A stretch of DNA of 64,000 bases from Polycyclovorans algicola TG408 (GCF_000711245.1 NZ_JOMH01000001.1:2970830-3034829), one strand, 5' to 3'. Positions 38,502 to 49,773 are shown, counted from the first letter of the stretch. Numbers and translations: made by a program. The notes: generated by a model from the letters alone, not told the origin.

Positions 38502-41500
38502 AGCCGGGGATCCCCGAAGTTGTAATAAGGAAGCAAGGGTGCCGGCGGAATCGACACCCGCCCTTGCGGCGTCATCAGGTAACGGATGTAGGCCGAGGCG
38601 TAGGCCTCGTCGTAATCGCGTGCGTTGTCGAGACCGAAGCGCGCGCCGGCGACGAGTTGCGAGGTGATCAGGTATTCCAGGGCACCGCCCAGCGAAAAGC
38701 CGACGCCGCTGGAGCTCTGCCCGGCATAACCGCCCGAAAACTCAAGGTCGGGGTTGTCGAGCACCAGCTCGTCGACCGCCGTTTGCAGGGCAGAGTCGTT
38801 GGGGAACAGCGGCGCGCCGTCTTCGCGGAACCCCTGGATGCCCAGCGAGGCGTTGAGTCGGTACGACAACCGGTTTCGCCCGCCGACCCACTCCACCGGG
38901 ATCGCCAACGCCACATACGACTGCGGACTGAAGTAGCCGCCATGACCGAAGGTGAAGCGGCGCAGGTTCTCGTCGTAGGCGAAGGTCGTGAGGTTAAGGC
39001 CCCAGGTGACGCGCATGTCGCGCCGCTCGATGGCGCGGGCGTAGAACCCGGCACCCAGCTCATAGGACTGGTTGCGGGCGACATTTTCACCGTCATAGAC
39101 GTGATAGCCGGCGTTGCCATAGATGCCGTACTGACCGAGACCCTGAATGATGTCCAGCCGGCCACCGGTCTTGGTTACCCCGCCCCAGTCTTCGCCCAGC
39201 CCCGGATCAAACGCTCCGGCGTAGGACAACAAACTGTCGGTCACCGAGCGCCTGGCGAGGTCGATCTTGAAGCTGGTGTCATCAATCTTGGGTTGCCAGT
39301 TGAGGCCACCGACAATGGTTTCGACCGGAAATCCGAGTGGCGAGCTGCCCACGTCGGCGCGAAACGGCCCGGCCTCGTAAGCCGCACCGACCGCGATTCC
39401 GTCCTCGCTCTGGCCGAAGCTACGTCCCTCCAAAACATCAGGGTCAACCAGCGCCAGCGCGCCAAACAGCGGTAGCTGGGCACCCGACACCGTGCCGGCA
39501 TCAAGGAACACCGGCACCGCGCGCAGGCGAATCCGCCCGGCCCGTTCACCGGCAAAACTGACTTCGACCGGCATCTCGATATCGGTCAGTTCATCGAGCC
39601 CGGGCACACCATCGCGGTTGCGAATGCTGAGCCCCATGCTGGCCCATGCGCTGCGTTTGGCACGCAGGTCGGCGATGTCGCGCATCAGCGCGTTGCCCGG
39701 CGCATCCTGCTGCATCACCGGTCGCCCGCCGCCCGCAAATGCCGGCCGGGACAACAGCGGATCTTGGCGCAGCTGAATGTCGGGCGCAGCCCGACTTCTC
39801 GCCGAAAATGCCGGGGTCTGCACCTGTTGCTGCACCGGCTGCGGTTGCCGATAAACCGGCGCCGACAACTGTTGCGCCATCCCTGCAGGGCCGAGTCGCA
39901 GCCCCTGGGCCTCGTAGCTTTCGGCCGGCGCGCCCCATTGCACCTCATTGCGGGGCTGGATGGTTTCAACCTGCAAGCCGGGCGCGACGCTCAACGCCCC
40001 CGCCTGCACCGGCACACCGGGCGCGGACGCAGCGCGTGAACCATAAACCTGCGGGACTGGGGCCGGGTACTGCTGCGACGAGGGTCGGTTGCTAAGCTGC
40101 GTCGACAAGCCGGCGGGATAGGTTTGCCGGACTTGCGGCGCGTCACCCGTTTCGGCCTGGCCGGTGATGGACTGAATCTCACCCATCACATCACTGCGAA
40201 AGCGGTCCTCGCTGCCAATGCGCTGCTGCGGGCTCGCGGCAGGTGGCGCCTGTCGGGGGAAAACCGGCCCATCCTGCGGGGGCTGCCAGCTCGGTTGGGC
40301 CGCTTGCGGCGCAATCGTGCCGTACGCACGCGGGTCTTGCGCGACGCCCATTGCGTCCCGGTATTGTGGGACAGCGGGCGCTTGACGCGCGGGTTGCCCA
40401 GGCTGAAACACGTAGACATCGTCACTCTGCTGGACCCAGACACCCCCCTCGGCGCCGGGCAGACCGCGGGTTTGCACGGCAGCGCCGCGGCTGTCAGCGA
40501 GGGTTGTCACCCGCACCCAGTGCGTGCCCTGTGGCGGCGTCCAGGCATCGGCAACATAGTCGCTGCGGGGCCGCGCGGTGGCGGATGAGACGGTTAAGCC
40601 GTGTGCACCGGCGTCATGCGGTTTTTTTTTTGCCGAGTTCACGTTCGGCAGCGACCACCCTGTGAAGGGCGCTGCGCCCATGAAGTCCTGTCGGTAGGCG
40701 GGGGACTGCTGGGGGTCGACGAGGAACAACTGCGGCGAATAGGTGCCGTCGCCACTGACGCCTTCGGCACCGCCCGCTTCCTGATCGAGTCGCAGGGCGT
40801 GCTGGAACAGTTGCAGTGCGCGGCCATCTTCACCGCGCGCGCGCGCAGCCCGCCCGGCCAGCGCGTAGAGGCGCGAGCTGTTGGGATCAAGGGCGAACGC
40901 GTCGTCAAGCAGCACTTCAGCCTGATCAAGATCTTCCATGGCCAGTGCCGCGTTGATGGCGCTGCGATAGGCATCGGCGTTTTCCGGGTCGACGTCGATG
41001 ACCCGGCGATTCAACGCCAGCACCCGATCGTAGTCGCGCGCGTCGTTATAGAGCCGCGCCAATGCCATCAGCACCCGTGGGTCGTTGGGGTTCACCCGCA
41101 GCAACGGTTCAAGGTACTCGTAGGCCTGTGCCAATTGACCGTCTTCGCGCACCAGATCGGCTTGGCGCAGGCGATAGGCGATGCGCATGTTGGCAAGCTG
41201 CAGCGACTGCTGATCATCAAAGCCGGTCTGCTGCAGCAGGTCTTCCATGACCACCTCAAACTCGGCGTCCTGACGCAGGGAAAACAGCAGCCCGGCGTAT
41301 TGCAGGCGCATGCCAATGTCGGGGTTGGGCACTCGCGACAGTGCCTGGCGCATGTAACTCATGGCGCGCGGCTCGTCACCGATTGCCGCCCACGCGGTGG
41401 CCAGCGCGCCCAGCAGTTCGGGGGTTTCGTCAACGTAAGGTTCGACCACGGCGAGAATCTGCACCGCTTCTTCGAGCTGGCCGTAGCGGGCAAACACCGA

Positions 41501-43378
41501 GGCGCGCTCGGTTTCGTAACGAATCCACAGCCGCCGCTGCAGGGAAGCCATGTCGTCATTGCGGTTGACGGCAGGGATGCGTTCAAGCACCTGCAGGGCG
41601 TTAAACCAATCCTGCTGCTCGGACAGCAACATCGCCTTGATGAAGTAAGCGTCGGCCAACTGCTTGCCGTCGGTAATGAGCCCATCAACCAGCGTGTTGG
41701 CGTCACGGGTGCGGCCCTCTCGCTGGTAGATTCGCGCCAGCGACAGGCGGGTCCAGGGACTTTCCGGGTCGTGCAGCAACGCCTCTTTGAGCAGCTTTTG
41801 AGCGGTCGCGTCATCGCGATTGCGAATCGCCTTGTCGGCCTCATCGCGAAGGAACTGGCCGCGCAGCTGACTGAGATTGCCGACCTCGTTCTGCAATCGT
41901 CGGGGCAGACGTTCGGCCAGGGCAATGGCCTCCTGCAGACGGTTGGTCTGCGAGTAGACGCTGACCAGCCCGCGAATGGCCGTGAGGTTTTCGGGATCGC
42001 GCGCCAGCAGCTCGCGGTAGATCTGCTCGGCCTCACCACTTTGACCGCGCTCGACCAGCATGTCGGCGAGCGTGGATTTGACCTCCGGCTGCCGCTCGGC
42101 GACCTGCGGGTTGGCATCAATCGCCGAGCGCAAACGTTGCAGCGCCTCGTCGGTGCGACCCGCCTCGCGGGCGGTGGCGGCACTGCGCACCGCCTCCCAG
42201 AAGCGGGCCGATTGCAGGGCCTCGCGCCACCGCTGGGCGGTGTTCGGTTCGGACTGGCTGGCACGGTCTAACAGGTTGCGGGCCTCGGCGTAGCGCTCTT
42301 GGCGCAGCATGACAATGCCCATGCCCCCCAGGGCGTCGGCGTTGCCGGGCTGTTCGGCCAGGAGTTGCGCGAAGCTTTGCTCGGCGCCTGCAAGATCGCC
42401 GTTGTTGAGCACCTCGAAGGCCTCACGGATTCGGCTGCCGAATACCTCTTCGACGGTCGGACCGCTGGGCGCCTGTATCTCGCCTCCGCTTTGCGCAGCC
42501 GATCGCGCCTGCGCGCCGGGGTAGCTCCTGACCTCGCCGGTCTCCAGGGTGGCGACGGTGCCGCCCGGTCCGACTTTTTCCAGCGCAGCCAGGCGCTTGT
42601 CGATCTCGGGGTCCTTGCCAAATTTCTCGACGAAGCCCCGATACAGCGGCAAGTCGCGCGGCGTCGCCGACAGCCAGATCAACCCTTGTCGCCACGCCTG
42701 CTTGACCTCGACATCCACCGTGCCGTCATCCGCCAGCGCGGCCAACTGCTGCACGCCCTGACGACGGGTTGATTCCTGATACGTCAGGTGCTGGGCCAGC
42801 GCAACCTTGTAAATGGCGTCGTCGGGGTTTGCTTTGACCAGGCCCTCGAGGCCATTTTTGGCGGGTGTCCAGCCGCCTTCGGTACCGGCAAGCGTCTGGT
42901 AGTACTCAAGCCCGAGTCGGGTGTTGGGCACCTGGCCATCAAAGGCGCGCTCGTAAGAATCGATGGCGTCGTCAAAGCGCCCCTCCTGCGCCAGCTTGCG
43001 CGGGTCATCGAGGCGCTTCTGGTCGAATGACGCGGCCCGAATGGCCGCCTCCGCGCGGGGAATATCGGGATGCTCGGGCGCCACCTTGCGCAACCGTTCA
43101 AGGTAGACACCGGCCGCCGATTGACGACCGGTACGCGCCTCGGCCATTGCCAGACCGGCCAGCGCAGTGGGGCTGTCGCGTGACACCCGCAACAGGCGCA
43201 ACCAACTGTCGCGGGCCAGGTCATCACGACCTTGCGCTTCCCAGTGCCGGGCCTGATTCGATAATTCGATCTCGGGGTCCGCACCTTGCGCCTGCGCGCT
43301 GAAGCCGCCTGTCGCAAGGCTGATGAGCCCGGCCGCGATCAATCCCCGCCATGCATCTCGCTGTGTCAATGCATCCAC
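38498..43378 (-). CDS. bcsC: Cellulose synthase outer-membrane export protein BcsC
   Basis: 1626 residues starting GTG, with a signal peptide (RGLIAAGLISLATGGFSAQAQG). Residues about 30-890 are a long solenoid of TPR units, such as ALGGMGIVMLRQERYAEARNLLDRA. Residues about 1250-1626 are the BCSC_C beta-barrel, ending in YNFGDPRL. Between them, about 900-1250, is an unusually long Pro/Gln/Ser-rich linker, making the protein about 470 residues longer than E. coli BcsC (1157). Function: periplasmic scaffold and outer-membrane channel for the cellulose chain. The start overlaps bcsZ by 13 bp. An A10 tract lies in the linker (40622-40631). Confidence 0.93.
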   Translation of the reverse strand: MDALTQRDAWRGLIAAGLISLATGGFSAQAQGADPEIELSNQARHWEAQGRDDLARDSWLRLLRVSRDSPTALAGLAMAEARTGRQSAAGVYLERLRKVAPEHPDIPRAEAAIRAASFDQKRLDDPRKLAQEGRFDDAIDSYERAFDGQVPNTRLGLEYYQTLAGTEGGWTPAKNGLEGLVKANPDDAIYKVALAQHLTYQESTRRQGVQQLAALADDGTVDVEVKQAWRQGLIWLSATPRDLPLYRGFVEKFGKDPEIDKRLAALEKVGPGGTVATLETGEVRSYPGAQARSAAQSGGEIQAPSGPTVEEVFGSRIREAFEVLNNGDLAGAEQSFAQLLAEQPGNADALGGMGIVMLRQERYAEARNLLDRASQSEPNTAQRWREALQSARFWEAVRSAATAREAGRTDEALQRLRSAIDANPQVAERQPEVKSTLADMLVERGQSGEAEQIYRELLARDPENLTAIRGLVSVYSQTNRLQEAIALAERLPRRLQNEVGNLSQLRGQFLRDEADKAIRNRDDATAQKLLKEALLHDPESPWTRLSLARIYQREGRTRDANTLVDGLITDGKQLADAYFIKAMLLSEQQDWFNALQVLERIPAVNRNDDMASLQRRLWIRYETERASVFARYGQLEEAVQILAVVEPYVDETPELLGALATAWAAIGDEPRAMSYMRQALSRVPNPDIGMRLQYAGLLFSLRQDAEFEVVMEDLLQQTGFDDQQSLQLANMRIAYRLRQADLVREDGQLAQAYEYLEPLLRVNPNDPRVLMALARLYNDARDYDRVLALNRRVIDVDPENADAYRSAINAALAMEDLDQAEVLLDDAFALDPNSSRLYALAGRAARARGEDGRALQLFQHALRLDQEAGGAEGVSGDGTYSPQLFLVDPQQSPAYRQDFMGAAPFTGWSLPNVNSAKKKPHDAGAHGLTVSSATARPRSDYVADAWTPPQGTHWVRVTTLADSRGAAVQTRGLPGAEGGVWVQQSDDVYVFQPGQPARQAPAVPQYRDAMGVAQDPRAYGTIAPQAAQPSWQPPQDGPVFPRQAPPAASPQQRIGSEDRFRSDVMGEIQSITGQAETGDAPQVRQTYPAGLSTQLSNRPSSQQYPAPVPQVYGSRAASAPGVPVQAGALSVAPGLQVETIQPRNEVQWGAPAESYEAQGLRLGPAGMAQQLSAPVYRQPQPVQQQVQTPAFSARSRAAPDIQLRQDPLLSRPAFAGGGRPVMQQDAPGNALMRDIADLRAKRSAWASMGLSIRNRDGVPGLDELTDIEMPVEVSFAGERAGRIRLRAVPVFLDAGTVSGAQLPLFGALALVDPDVLEGRSFGQSEDGIAVGAAYEAGPFRADVGSSPLGFPVETIVGGLNWQPKIDDTSFKIDLARRSVTDSLLSYAGAFDPGLGEDWGGVTKTGGRLDIIQGLGQYGIYGNAGYHVYDGENVARNQSYELGAGFYARAIERRDMRVTWGLNLTTFAYDENLRRFTFGHGGYFSPQSYVALAIPVEWVGGRNRLSYRLNASLGIQGFREDGAPLFPNDSALQTAVDELVLDNPDLEFSGGYAGQSSSGVGFSLGGALEYLITSQLVAGARFGLDNARDYDEAYASAYIRYLMTPQGRVSIPPAPLLPYYNFGDPRL
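40622..40631 (-). repeat. A10 homopolymer in the bcsC coding sequence
   Basis: Ten T on the plus strand, so ten A in the coding strand, encoding the Ala-Lys-Lys-Lys step of NSAKKKPHDAG near residue 917. Both flanks read in one frame with no stop, so the tract is in frame here. Such runs are prone to slippage, and a change of one base would frameshift the following linker and beta-barrel. Confidence 0.9.
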
Positions 43379-44508
43379 CTTGTATTCAAGCGGCCCAAAC
43401 CGTCAAAACCGAATCGCCGTTCGAAGAATCCTTCGCCAAACAGCGCGAGCACCTGTTCAAAATAATGTGCCGGCTGCCCCAGATGTCCGTCGTGTCGGTC
43501 TGCCTTCAGCCGCTCGCGCAATGCGGCAACCGCAGAATCGTCGCCCAAGGCGTCGAAGTATGGCAACAGCGCTGCGGCAAAGCCGGCAGGCGTTGTCCCT
43601 TGGCCTTCGCCGGTGAGGGTGTCCACCTTTTCAATTGGCTCACCAGTCACTGCGCGCCTCAGAACCGGCGCTGCTGCGGCGAGGATCGGCATCATCCCCT
43701 GCCCGCTTGACTGGGTGGGCGCCATTGCCGCCCACAGGTAGACGCGAATGGCGTCGTAGCTGCCGATGCTGCCAGTGACACTGCAGACCGACGGCGTACC
43801 GTTGTCGTCGACCTCGTACCAGTCCGGCGCCAGACCTTGGGTGAGGTGCGTCTGCATCAGTGCAAGGTGATGGCGCCAGATCGCCATCCACGGGCCTTCG
43901 GGGTCTCGTTCCTGCAGGTAACGAAATTGAAATTCCGGCAGATAGCTGGGGTTGAGACGCCAGTGTCCGCTCTCGAGCAGGAAACCCTCAGGCGCGGGAA
44001 TCAGCATCGAGCCGACACCCGGCAGCTCCGGCACAACCTTGCCTTTGACGTGGATCAACAATTGTTGCGCCATGGTGTTGTAGTCGGGCGCGCCCCAGAG
44101 TCGTGCGGCTTCGAACAAGGCGAAGATCAACCAAAGATCGGCATCGCTGGCCGGGTTGGCGTCAATCACGCCCCAACTGCCGTCGTCCTTCTCACCCCAA
44201 AGCCAGGCCGGCAGCCGGGTGGCGAAGCTGCCATCGCTGAGGTTGTTCCGGGTCCAGCTCACCACCGCGTCGAAGCGCTCACGGTCGTTCGCGACCAGGG
44301 CGAAAAACGCCGCATAGGCCTGACCTTCCGAGACGGTTCGCCCCCCGGCCGTGTGGTCAACCACGCGGCCATCGGCCTGGATAAAGCCTTCGGCAAACGC
44401 CTCCCAGGCTGGCCAGTGGCGGTGGCGCTCGCCCAGCCACCACCAGAGACCTGACGCCAGCGCAAGCACCAGCACGCCACACATGACCCACGGAAGCCGT
44501 TTGCGCAT
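43366..44508 (-). CDS. bcsZ: Cellulase BcsZ (GH8 endoglucanase)
   Basis: 380 residues from the ATG at 44508; a GTG at 44520 is an alternative start. An N-terminal hydrophobic segment (WVMCGVLVLALASGLWWWLG) serves as signal or anchor. The GH8 catalytic domain follows, with the general acid Glu61 in TVSEGQAYAAF and the Asp-rich loop DANPASDADLWLIFAL. Periplasmic trimming of cellulose during secretion is the established role. It overlaps bcsC by 13 bp and follows bcsAB after about 46 bp. Confidence 0.93.
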   Translation of the reverse strand: MRKRLPWVMCGVLVLALASGLWWWLGERHRHWPAWEAFAEGFIQADGRVVDHTAGGRTVSEGQAYAAFFALVANDRERFDAVVSWTRNNLSDGSFATRLPAWLWGEKDDGSWGVIDANPASDADLWLIFALFEAARLWGAPDYNTMAQQLLIHVKGKVVPELPGVGSMLIPAPEGFLLESGHWRLNPSYLPEFQFRYLQERDPEGPWMAIWRHHLALMQTHLTQGLAPDWYEVDDNGTPSVCSVTGSIGSYDAIRVYLWAAMAPTQSSGQGMMPILAAAAPVLRRAVTGEPIEKVDTLTGEGQGTTPAGFAAALLPYFDALGDDSAVAALRERLKADRHDGHLGQPAHYFEQVLALFGEGFFERRFGFDGLGRLNTRWMH

Positions 44509-44554
44509 CCCGGGCGTCACACCCGCAAGCCGGCCGGGGCGGTCAGACCGACCA

Positions 44555-47500
44555 TCAGGTTCGCGCTTCCTTACGCGACAACGCCATACGTCGCAGCACG
44601 CGGTAGAGCACCAGCGCGATCAGCAGCGAGGCGATCAGACCAATCAAGACCAGCATCACCGGCTGATGGGACAACCACCAGCGCATCCCGAGAATAAACG
44701 GCAGCTTGCCCATGGCGTAGCGCGAGCCCAGGTCGTAGTGATTGACCACGTCGCCACTGACCAACACCAATTCGTCGCGCACGTACTGGCTCTTGCCCGG
44801 GTCGGAAAGGACGTCGGACATGTGCACCAGTCCCCCCGGGGTCGATGAGGCGATGACCACCACCGAGCGGTCGCCGTCCAGTGGCGACTTGAAGCCCATG
44901 ATGGCGCCGAGGTTGTCGGATGCATCGAGCACCATGTTGCCCGCGTGGCGCTGGGCACCCGACACATCTCGGCTTTCCCAACGCGCCCGCAAGCGGTCGA
45001 TGGGACCGATGACATTGATCCGCATGTCGCTGGCGGTGAAGGTCATGGGCATCTCATTCGACCAACGGCTGAGCAGTGGCTGTGTGGCGCCGGTGCCGAG
45101 TACCAACAGGTCGGCGTCGCGAAATTGGTTGATGTCATCTGCACGCCCGAGTCGCACACGATGGGTCGGAAAGCCGGTCGAGCGACCGATACGGCCCATC
45201 AGCGCGAGGAACAGCTCAACATCACCAACCGCCATGGTGTCCGGCAGGATGACAGCGGTTTCGGACAGGTCGGCCATGCGCGTGAACGGCCAGCCCGAGC
45301 TGGCGAACTTCGACAGATCCGGCATCTGCGTGTAGTGCGGCAAGCCCTGCAGATCGATGGTCGAGTCTTCGTCGATACCGCCGCGCAGGTTGTCGAGCAC
45401 CACATCGCGACAGGCACCCACCCGTTCGCGCTCGAAGTAGTACTGAAACTGCAGCTCGTTGTCGGCGCCGAACTTGTAGTCAGGGACGTAGACCGTGGCG
45501 GCGTCCACCGATTCGTATTGCGACACGAACGGCAGGTTGATCCGGTCTTCGGAATAACGGTCTTCGTTGGTCACCGACAGTGCAATGGCCTCGACAAACT
45601 CATTGTTGACGTTGACGTTGAGCGTCGACTTGCTGCCGACCGATGGCGTGTAGCGGTACTTCAGGTCCAGCTTGAGACCCTTGCTGCGCCAGGTGAACAG
45701 ATCGGGCGGCAGGCTGAAAGGCACCCGGATCAGGTCGGGGTAAGCGCCGCTGGCGACCAGCGGAAACGGGTAAAGCTCGCCTAATTCAACCGCGCGATCG
45801 GTGGGCAACCAGCGCGGCGCGTCGTAAGGCTCGCGCGGGGCGGGATCGGTGAACTCGCGAATCTGCGTGCGCCCGCCCGACAGTGACCCTGTTTTCAGCG
45901 TGACCGCCTTGGCGGCCGTATTGAGCGCATCGCCGTCGACGCCGGCCAGCACCAGCAGCTTGGCATTGGGTGCACGCGGGTTCGCCACCATCGAGACGCT
46001 GCTGTTCCCGCCACTGGGCAGACTGAGCCCTTGTGGCGCCGCGCCGCCACTGCTGATGACAATACCGTGACCCTCGGGCAGCTCACCGATGCGCACCGGG
46101 AACTCCGCGCCGCGATAGGCCGCCAATGAACCGAACCATGACGCCACCACACCAGCGGCGCGCAACTCATCGACGCTCGGCGGCCCGGCGAAGACGATGG
46201 GCAGGACCAGGCGGCGCTGGTCACGGCTGTCGAAGAACGGCTGCGGAAGCAGCGCCAGGTCATCGACCAGATTCAGGGGCTCAATGTCGAGCTCCAACGT
46301 GGATTGGTTGCTGATCACCGACCACAGGGCGCTATGGAAGGGGTTTTCGCAGTCCATCGTGTAGTGACCGATGAACTGCAAACCCACCTGATTGAAGCGA
46401 ACGAACAGACGAGGGTCGAGGTCGATCACCCTCTCGGCACCCTCGACGGTTTCCGGGCTGGTGGGCACGGTTGCCGACAGTTCGTTGTTCATGAACACGT
46501 TGAGGTGCGACAGGGGAAAGATCAACGATGGGGAGTGCGCGTATTTGATCGTCAACCGTGCCCGGCGGACGATTTCGTCATCGCGAATGCTCAGGGGAAT
46601 GGCGATCTCGCCCTGTGTGCCACGCAGGCGGATCGGCCGATCGATACCGAGGTCCTCAAACGTCAACGTGCGACTTTCAGCACGCGTGGCGCGGGCCTCG
46701 TCGTCCTGAGCGAAGGCACCGCTCTGGGCCGCCATCAAACCCAAACCCAGCATCACCGCCAATGCGACGCCCCCACCCCGTCGAGACCGCAGGGTGCCCG
46801 CCATTGCTGCGAATTTTGTTTTCATGGTTTCGACCAAGTTGGTTACCCCAAAGCGAACGATGCGCGCAATGCCCGACACCCCGTACCGCGCCACTTCACC
46901 AAACGACTGTCCGATTTGATCTTGACGCCGTTCAGTTGACCACTTCATCCACGCGTCCGCGCGACCGAAGATGGTCGCCACCAGTTGCCGTTCCTGATCA
47001 AGGCTGAGCGGCAAAAAGTTAAGGCTCAGCACCCCGTCGCTGCTGCGCACCACCCGGGCCTTGGTCCACACCAGGCGCTGCTGCGGCAGCAGCGCCACCT
47101 CCACGTCCGTCCCGCTGGTGACGCCCTGCAATGCGCCGATTCTAAGCGCCACACCGCCCTCGGAAATGTCTCTTGTCACACACGGTACATCTTGACCATC
47201 CGCCAGCCGCAGCCGCGCGGGCACCTCAACGGTCACGCGGATGGTGCGGCGAATCTGTCGCGACTCCCAGGCCACGGCCACTGCAGCGCCCAGAATCACA
47301 GCGTTGTACACCGTCCAAAACATGTTGAGCAGCACTGTGTCGAGCTCATGGGTGTTCCAGAACAGGAACCGGACGATCCCAAAGCAGAAGCCGGCCAGGT
47401 TCAGGGCCAGCAGCACGAGGTACGGGTTGGCAATAGACCGATCGAAATAATCCTTGTCGACCAGCCCGCCTTTGGCCGTGACGTTGAATGCGCCCATCTT

Positions 47501-49006
47501 CGGATTGATCAGCGCCACCGTGGTCGGAATCAGGATGTAAGTGGCCAGCACCGTCTCGTAAACCTCGGCCCAGAACGAGTGGCGGAAGGCACCCTGCAAT
47601 CGCGAGTTGGTGATGTTGGCGTGCACCAAATGCGGTGCGGCGTAAGCCGCAATGGCCAGCGCCGAAGCCTCGATGATGTGCGCCTCAAAAAACAGGTACG
47701 ACAGTGGCGCGGTCAGAAACACCAGACGCGGCAGGCCATAAAAGAAGTGCAGCATCGCGTTGGCGTAGCAAAGCCGCTGACCGATCGACAGGCCCTTGGC
47801 GATGATCGGGTTGTCAATGCGAAAGATCTGCGCCATTCCGCGTGCCCAACGAATTCGTTGACCGACATGCGCCGACAGCGACTCGGTGGCAAGACCGGCC
47901 GCCTGTGGCAGATTCAAGTAGGCGGTTTTCCACCCCCGGCGGTGCATTTTCAGCGCCGTGTGCGCGTCTTCGGTGACGGTTTCGGTGGCGATGCCGCCCA
48001 CATCGTCCAACGCAGTGCGGCGCATGACCGCGCAGGAGCCGCAGAAAAATGTGGCATTCCAGAAATCGTTTCCGTCCTGAAGCAGGCCGTAGAACAGTTC
48101 GCCCTCGTTGGGCACCTTGCGGAACGTGCCGAGGTTACGCTCGAAGGGGTCCGGCGAGAAGAAATGGTGCGGCGTCTGCATCATCGCCAGCTTGGGGTCC
48201 TTGACCATCCACCCCATCGCCACCTGCAAGAACGACCGCGTCGGAATGTGATCGCAGTCGAAGATGGCAATGAACTCACCCTGCGTCTTGGCCAGGGCAC
48301 GGTTGAGGTTGCCGGCCTTGGCGTGCTTGGAGTCCGCACGCGTGATGTGGGTGGCGCCGACCTCCTCACAAAAGGCTTTGAACTCATCGCGACGCCCGTC
48401 ATCGAGCACGTAAATACGCAGTTTCTCGCGCGGCCAGTCCACGTCGAGTGAGGCCAGCACCGTCGGCCGCACCACGCTCAGCGGCTCGTTGTAGGTCGGG
48501 ATGTAGATATCGACCGTTGGCCATTCGTCGACCTGTCGCGGCAAGGCCACCGGCTTGCGCTGCAGCGGCCACAGCACCTGAAAATAACCCAGAAAGAGGA
48601 CGATGAATGCGTACATCTCGGCGGCCACCAGCCCGAACGAGAAGAATGTGTCCAGCCCGTCACGGTGAGCCATGCCCCAGCCCAGCGTTTCGGTCAGTCG
48701 CCAGAACATGTAACGGGTGCTGACCAGGATCGACAGGGTGATCATCGCCAGTGACGCCAGACGCCCGTCCGTGCGGTTGAACCACAGCGCCAGAAACAGT
48801 GTGCCGACGCCCATGACACCTTGTTGGGTGACGGACAACGGCGTCGAAATGAAGGCGATGACCGGGATCAGGCAGATCAGCAGCACCAGCGGCAGCGCAA
48901 ACGGAATCCCCCAGATCGGCTGCTCGACAAATCGCTCGACACGACGGTCGAAGTTGCGGTTCTGCAGGCTGCGCTTGTTGGGCTGCCCGGTCTTTTTGTC
49001 GCTCAT
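44555..49006 (-). CDS. bcsAB: Fused cellulose synthase catalytic and c-di-GMP-responsive subunits BcsA-BcsB
   Basis: 1483 residues with no stop between the two parts. BcsA half (1 to about 740): TM helices, family-2 glycosyltransferase with DDG (202-204), DCD (250-252), FFCGS (320-324), TED (345-347) and QRIRW (383-387), then PilZ with RQIRR (583-587) and DISEGG (613-618), the c-di-GMP site. At about 741-766 the sequence reads like a signal peptide ([23 protein letters not shown]), followed by the BcsB periplasmic domains and a C-terminal TM helix near 1450. The ATG at 49006 overlaps the bcsQ stop by 4 bp; the longer upstream reading is not protein-like. Fusion is known for acsAB in acetic acid bacteria. 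Confidence 0.93.
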   Translation of the reverse strand: MSDKKTGQPNKRSLQNRNFDRRVERFVEQPIWGIPFALPLVLLICLIPVIAFISTPLSVTQQGVMGVGTLFLALWFNRTDGRLASLAMITLSILVSTRYMFWRLTETLGWGMAHRDGLDTFFSFGLVAAEMYAFIVLFLGYFQVLWPLQRKPVALPRQVDEWPTVDIYIPTYNEPLSVVRPTVLASLDVDWPREKLRIYVLDDGRRDEFKAFCEEVGATHITRADSKHAKAGNLNRALAKTQGEFIAIFDCDHIPTRSFLQVAMGWMVKDPKLAMMQTPHHFFSPDPFERNLGTFRKVPNEGELFYGLLQDGNDFWNATFFCGSCAVMRRTALDDVGGIATETVTEDAHTALKMHRRGWKTAYLNLPQAAGLATESLSAHVGQRIRWARGMAQIFRIDNPIIAKGLSIGQRLCYANAMLHFFYGLPRLVFLTAPLSYLFFEAHIIEASALAIAAYAAPHLVHANITNSRLQGAFRHSFWAEVYETVLATYILIPTTVALINPKMGAFNVTAKGGLVDKDYFDRSIANPYLVLLALNLAGFCFGIVRFLFWNTHELDTVLLNMFWTVYNAVILGAAVAVAWESRQIRRTIRVTVEVPARLRLADGQDVPCVTRDISEGGVALRIGALQGVTSGTDVEVALLPQQRLVWTKARVVRSSDGVLSLNFLPLSLDQERQLVATIFGRADAWMKWSTERRQDQIGQSFGEVARYGVSGIARIVRFGVTNLVETMKTKFAAMAGTLRSRRGGGVALAVMLGLGLMAAQSGAFAQDDEARATRAESRTLTFEDLGIDRPIRLRGTQGEIAIPLSIRDDEIVRRARLTIKYAHSPSLIFPLSHLNVFMNNELSATVPTSPETVEGAERVIDLDPRLFVRFNQVGLQFIGHYTMDCENPFHSALWSVISNQSTLELDIEPLNLVDDLALLPQPFFDSRDQRRLVLPIVFAGPPSVDELRAAGVVASWFGSLAAYRGAEFPVRIGELPEGHGIVISSGGAAPQGLSLPSGGNSSVSMVANPRAPNAKLLVLAGVDGDALNTAAKAVTLKTGSLSGGRTQIREFTDPAPREPYDAPRWLPTDRAVELGELYPFPLVASGAYPDLIRVPFSLPPDLFTWRSKGLKLDLKYRYTPSVGSKSTLNVNVNNEFVEAIALSVTNEDRYSEDRINLPFVSQYESVDAATVYVPDYKFGADNELQFQYYFERERVGACRDVVLDNLRGGIDEDSTIDLQGLPHYTQMPDLSKFASSGWPFTRMADLSETAVILPDTMAVGDVELFLALMGRIGRSTGFPTHRVRLGRADDINQFRDADLLVLGTGATQPLLSRWSNEMPMTFTASDMRINVIGPIDRLRARWESRDVSGAQRHAGNMVLDASDNLGAIMGFKSPLDGDRSVVVIASSTPGGLVHMSDVLSDPGKSQYVRDELVLVSGDVVNHYDLGSRYAMGKLPFILGMRWWLSHQPVMLVLIGLIASLLIALVLYRVLRRMALSRKEART

Positions 49007-49773
49007 ATGTGGGTCACCAACCATTGGGCAAGGTCGCGAAAGTCGGCCTCGACCGCCGCCGCCGGGGCGTACTCGGACAGCCTCTGCGCTGCTGCAAATG
49101 ATTCCCGCAGCGGCGTGCTGTGACCGATGGTGAGGCTTGCCATGTGGGCGGCAAGGCGGTTGGACAAATGCTCGGCAACCTCGGCCGCCAGCCCATCGGC
49201 GTCGGGCACGGCATTGATAACGCAAGCGGCGGTGATGAAATCGGGCCTGCCCAGGCAGTACGTCGCCAACCAGCGTTCCAGCGTCGAAACGGTGACCAAC
49301 GAGGCGGTGTCGGGCAGCAACACACCCAACATCGCTTGCGTCAACGACAACAGCTGCCGCACCTGCGGTCCACTGCCGGGCGGCGTGTCCACCAGCACCA
49401 AGGTCTGCGGCGCAAGGTTCAGCGACGCCAGCCCGCGCAGAAGCCAGTCGGGATCGTCGGCGCACAGCGCTTCGAACTGCGCCACCGCACCCTCATCAAG
49501 CGCGCCAAATGGCAAAACGCTGACCCCGGACGGGCTGACCTGCATCGCCAAAGACCAGGGCGCGTCATTCAGTGACTGCACGGCCAGTCCGCGAACGTCA
49601 TCGAAAGACAGCTGCAGATGCAGTCGCAGGGCGTTTTGCGGATCGAGATCAAGCACCAGCACCCGGTGTCCGTCCGCCGCCAAGCACCTCGCAAGGTTTG
49701 CCGTCACGGTGGTCTTGCCGACGCCCCCCTTGGGCGACACGACGGCAATCAGGCTGAGCTCGGCATCGCGCAT
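49003..49773 (-). CDS. bcsQ: Cellulose biosynthesis ParA/MinD-like ATPase BcsQ
   Basis: 256 residues with the deviant Walker A motif [10 protein letters not shown] (13-22), [12 protein letters not shown] and LVLVDTPPG as Walker A'/B-like segments of the MinD/ParA superfamily. In E. coli, BcsQ is needed for polar localisation of the cellulose synthase. It starts with ATG at 49773 but has no ribosome-binding site upstream (only TCGCAAGTC). Its upstream neighbour, a 266-bp TA-flanked element, begins 12 bp away. Without the element the start would lie 9 bp after the bcsP stop. The 4-bp overlap with bcsAB couples the downstream genes. Confidence 0.9.
   Translation of the reverse strand: MRDAELSLIAVVSPKGGVGKTTVTANLARCLAADGHRVLVLDLDPQNALRLHLQLSFDDVRGLAVQSLNDAPWSLAMQVSPSGVSVLPFGALDEGAVAQFEALCADDPDWLLRGLASLNLAPQTLVLVDTPPGSGPQVRQLLSLTQAMLGVLLPDTASLVTVSTLERWLATYCLGRPDFITAACVINAVPDADGLAAEVAEHLSNRLAAHMASLTIGHSTPLRESFAAAQRLSEYAPAAAVEADFRDLAQWLVTHI

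Noticed and set aside
49007-49465. Upstream in-frame extension of bcsAB
   Set aside because: The stretch is Arg/Ala-rich, overlaps bcsQ fully, and the ATG at 49006 with the 4-bp overlap to bcsQ is a much better start.
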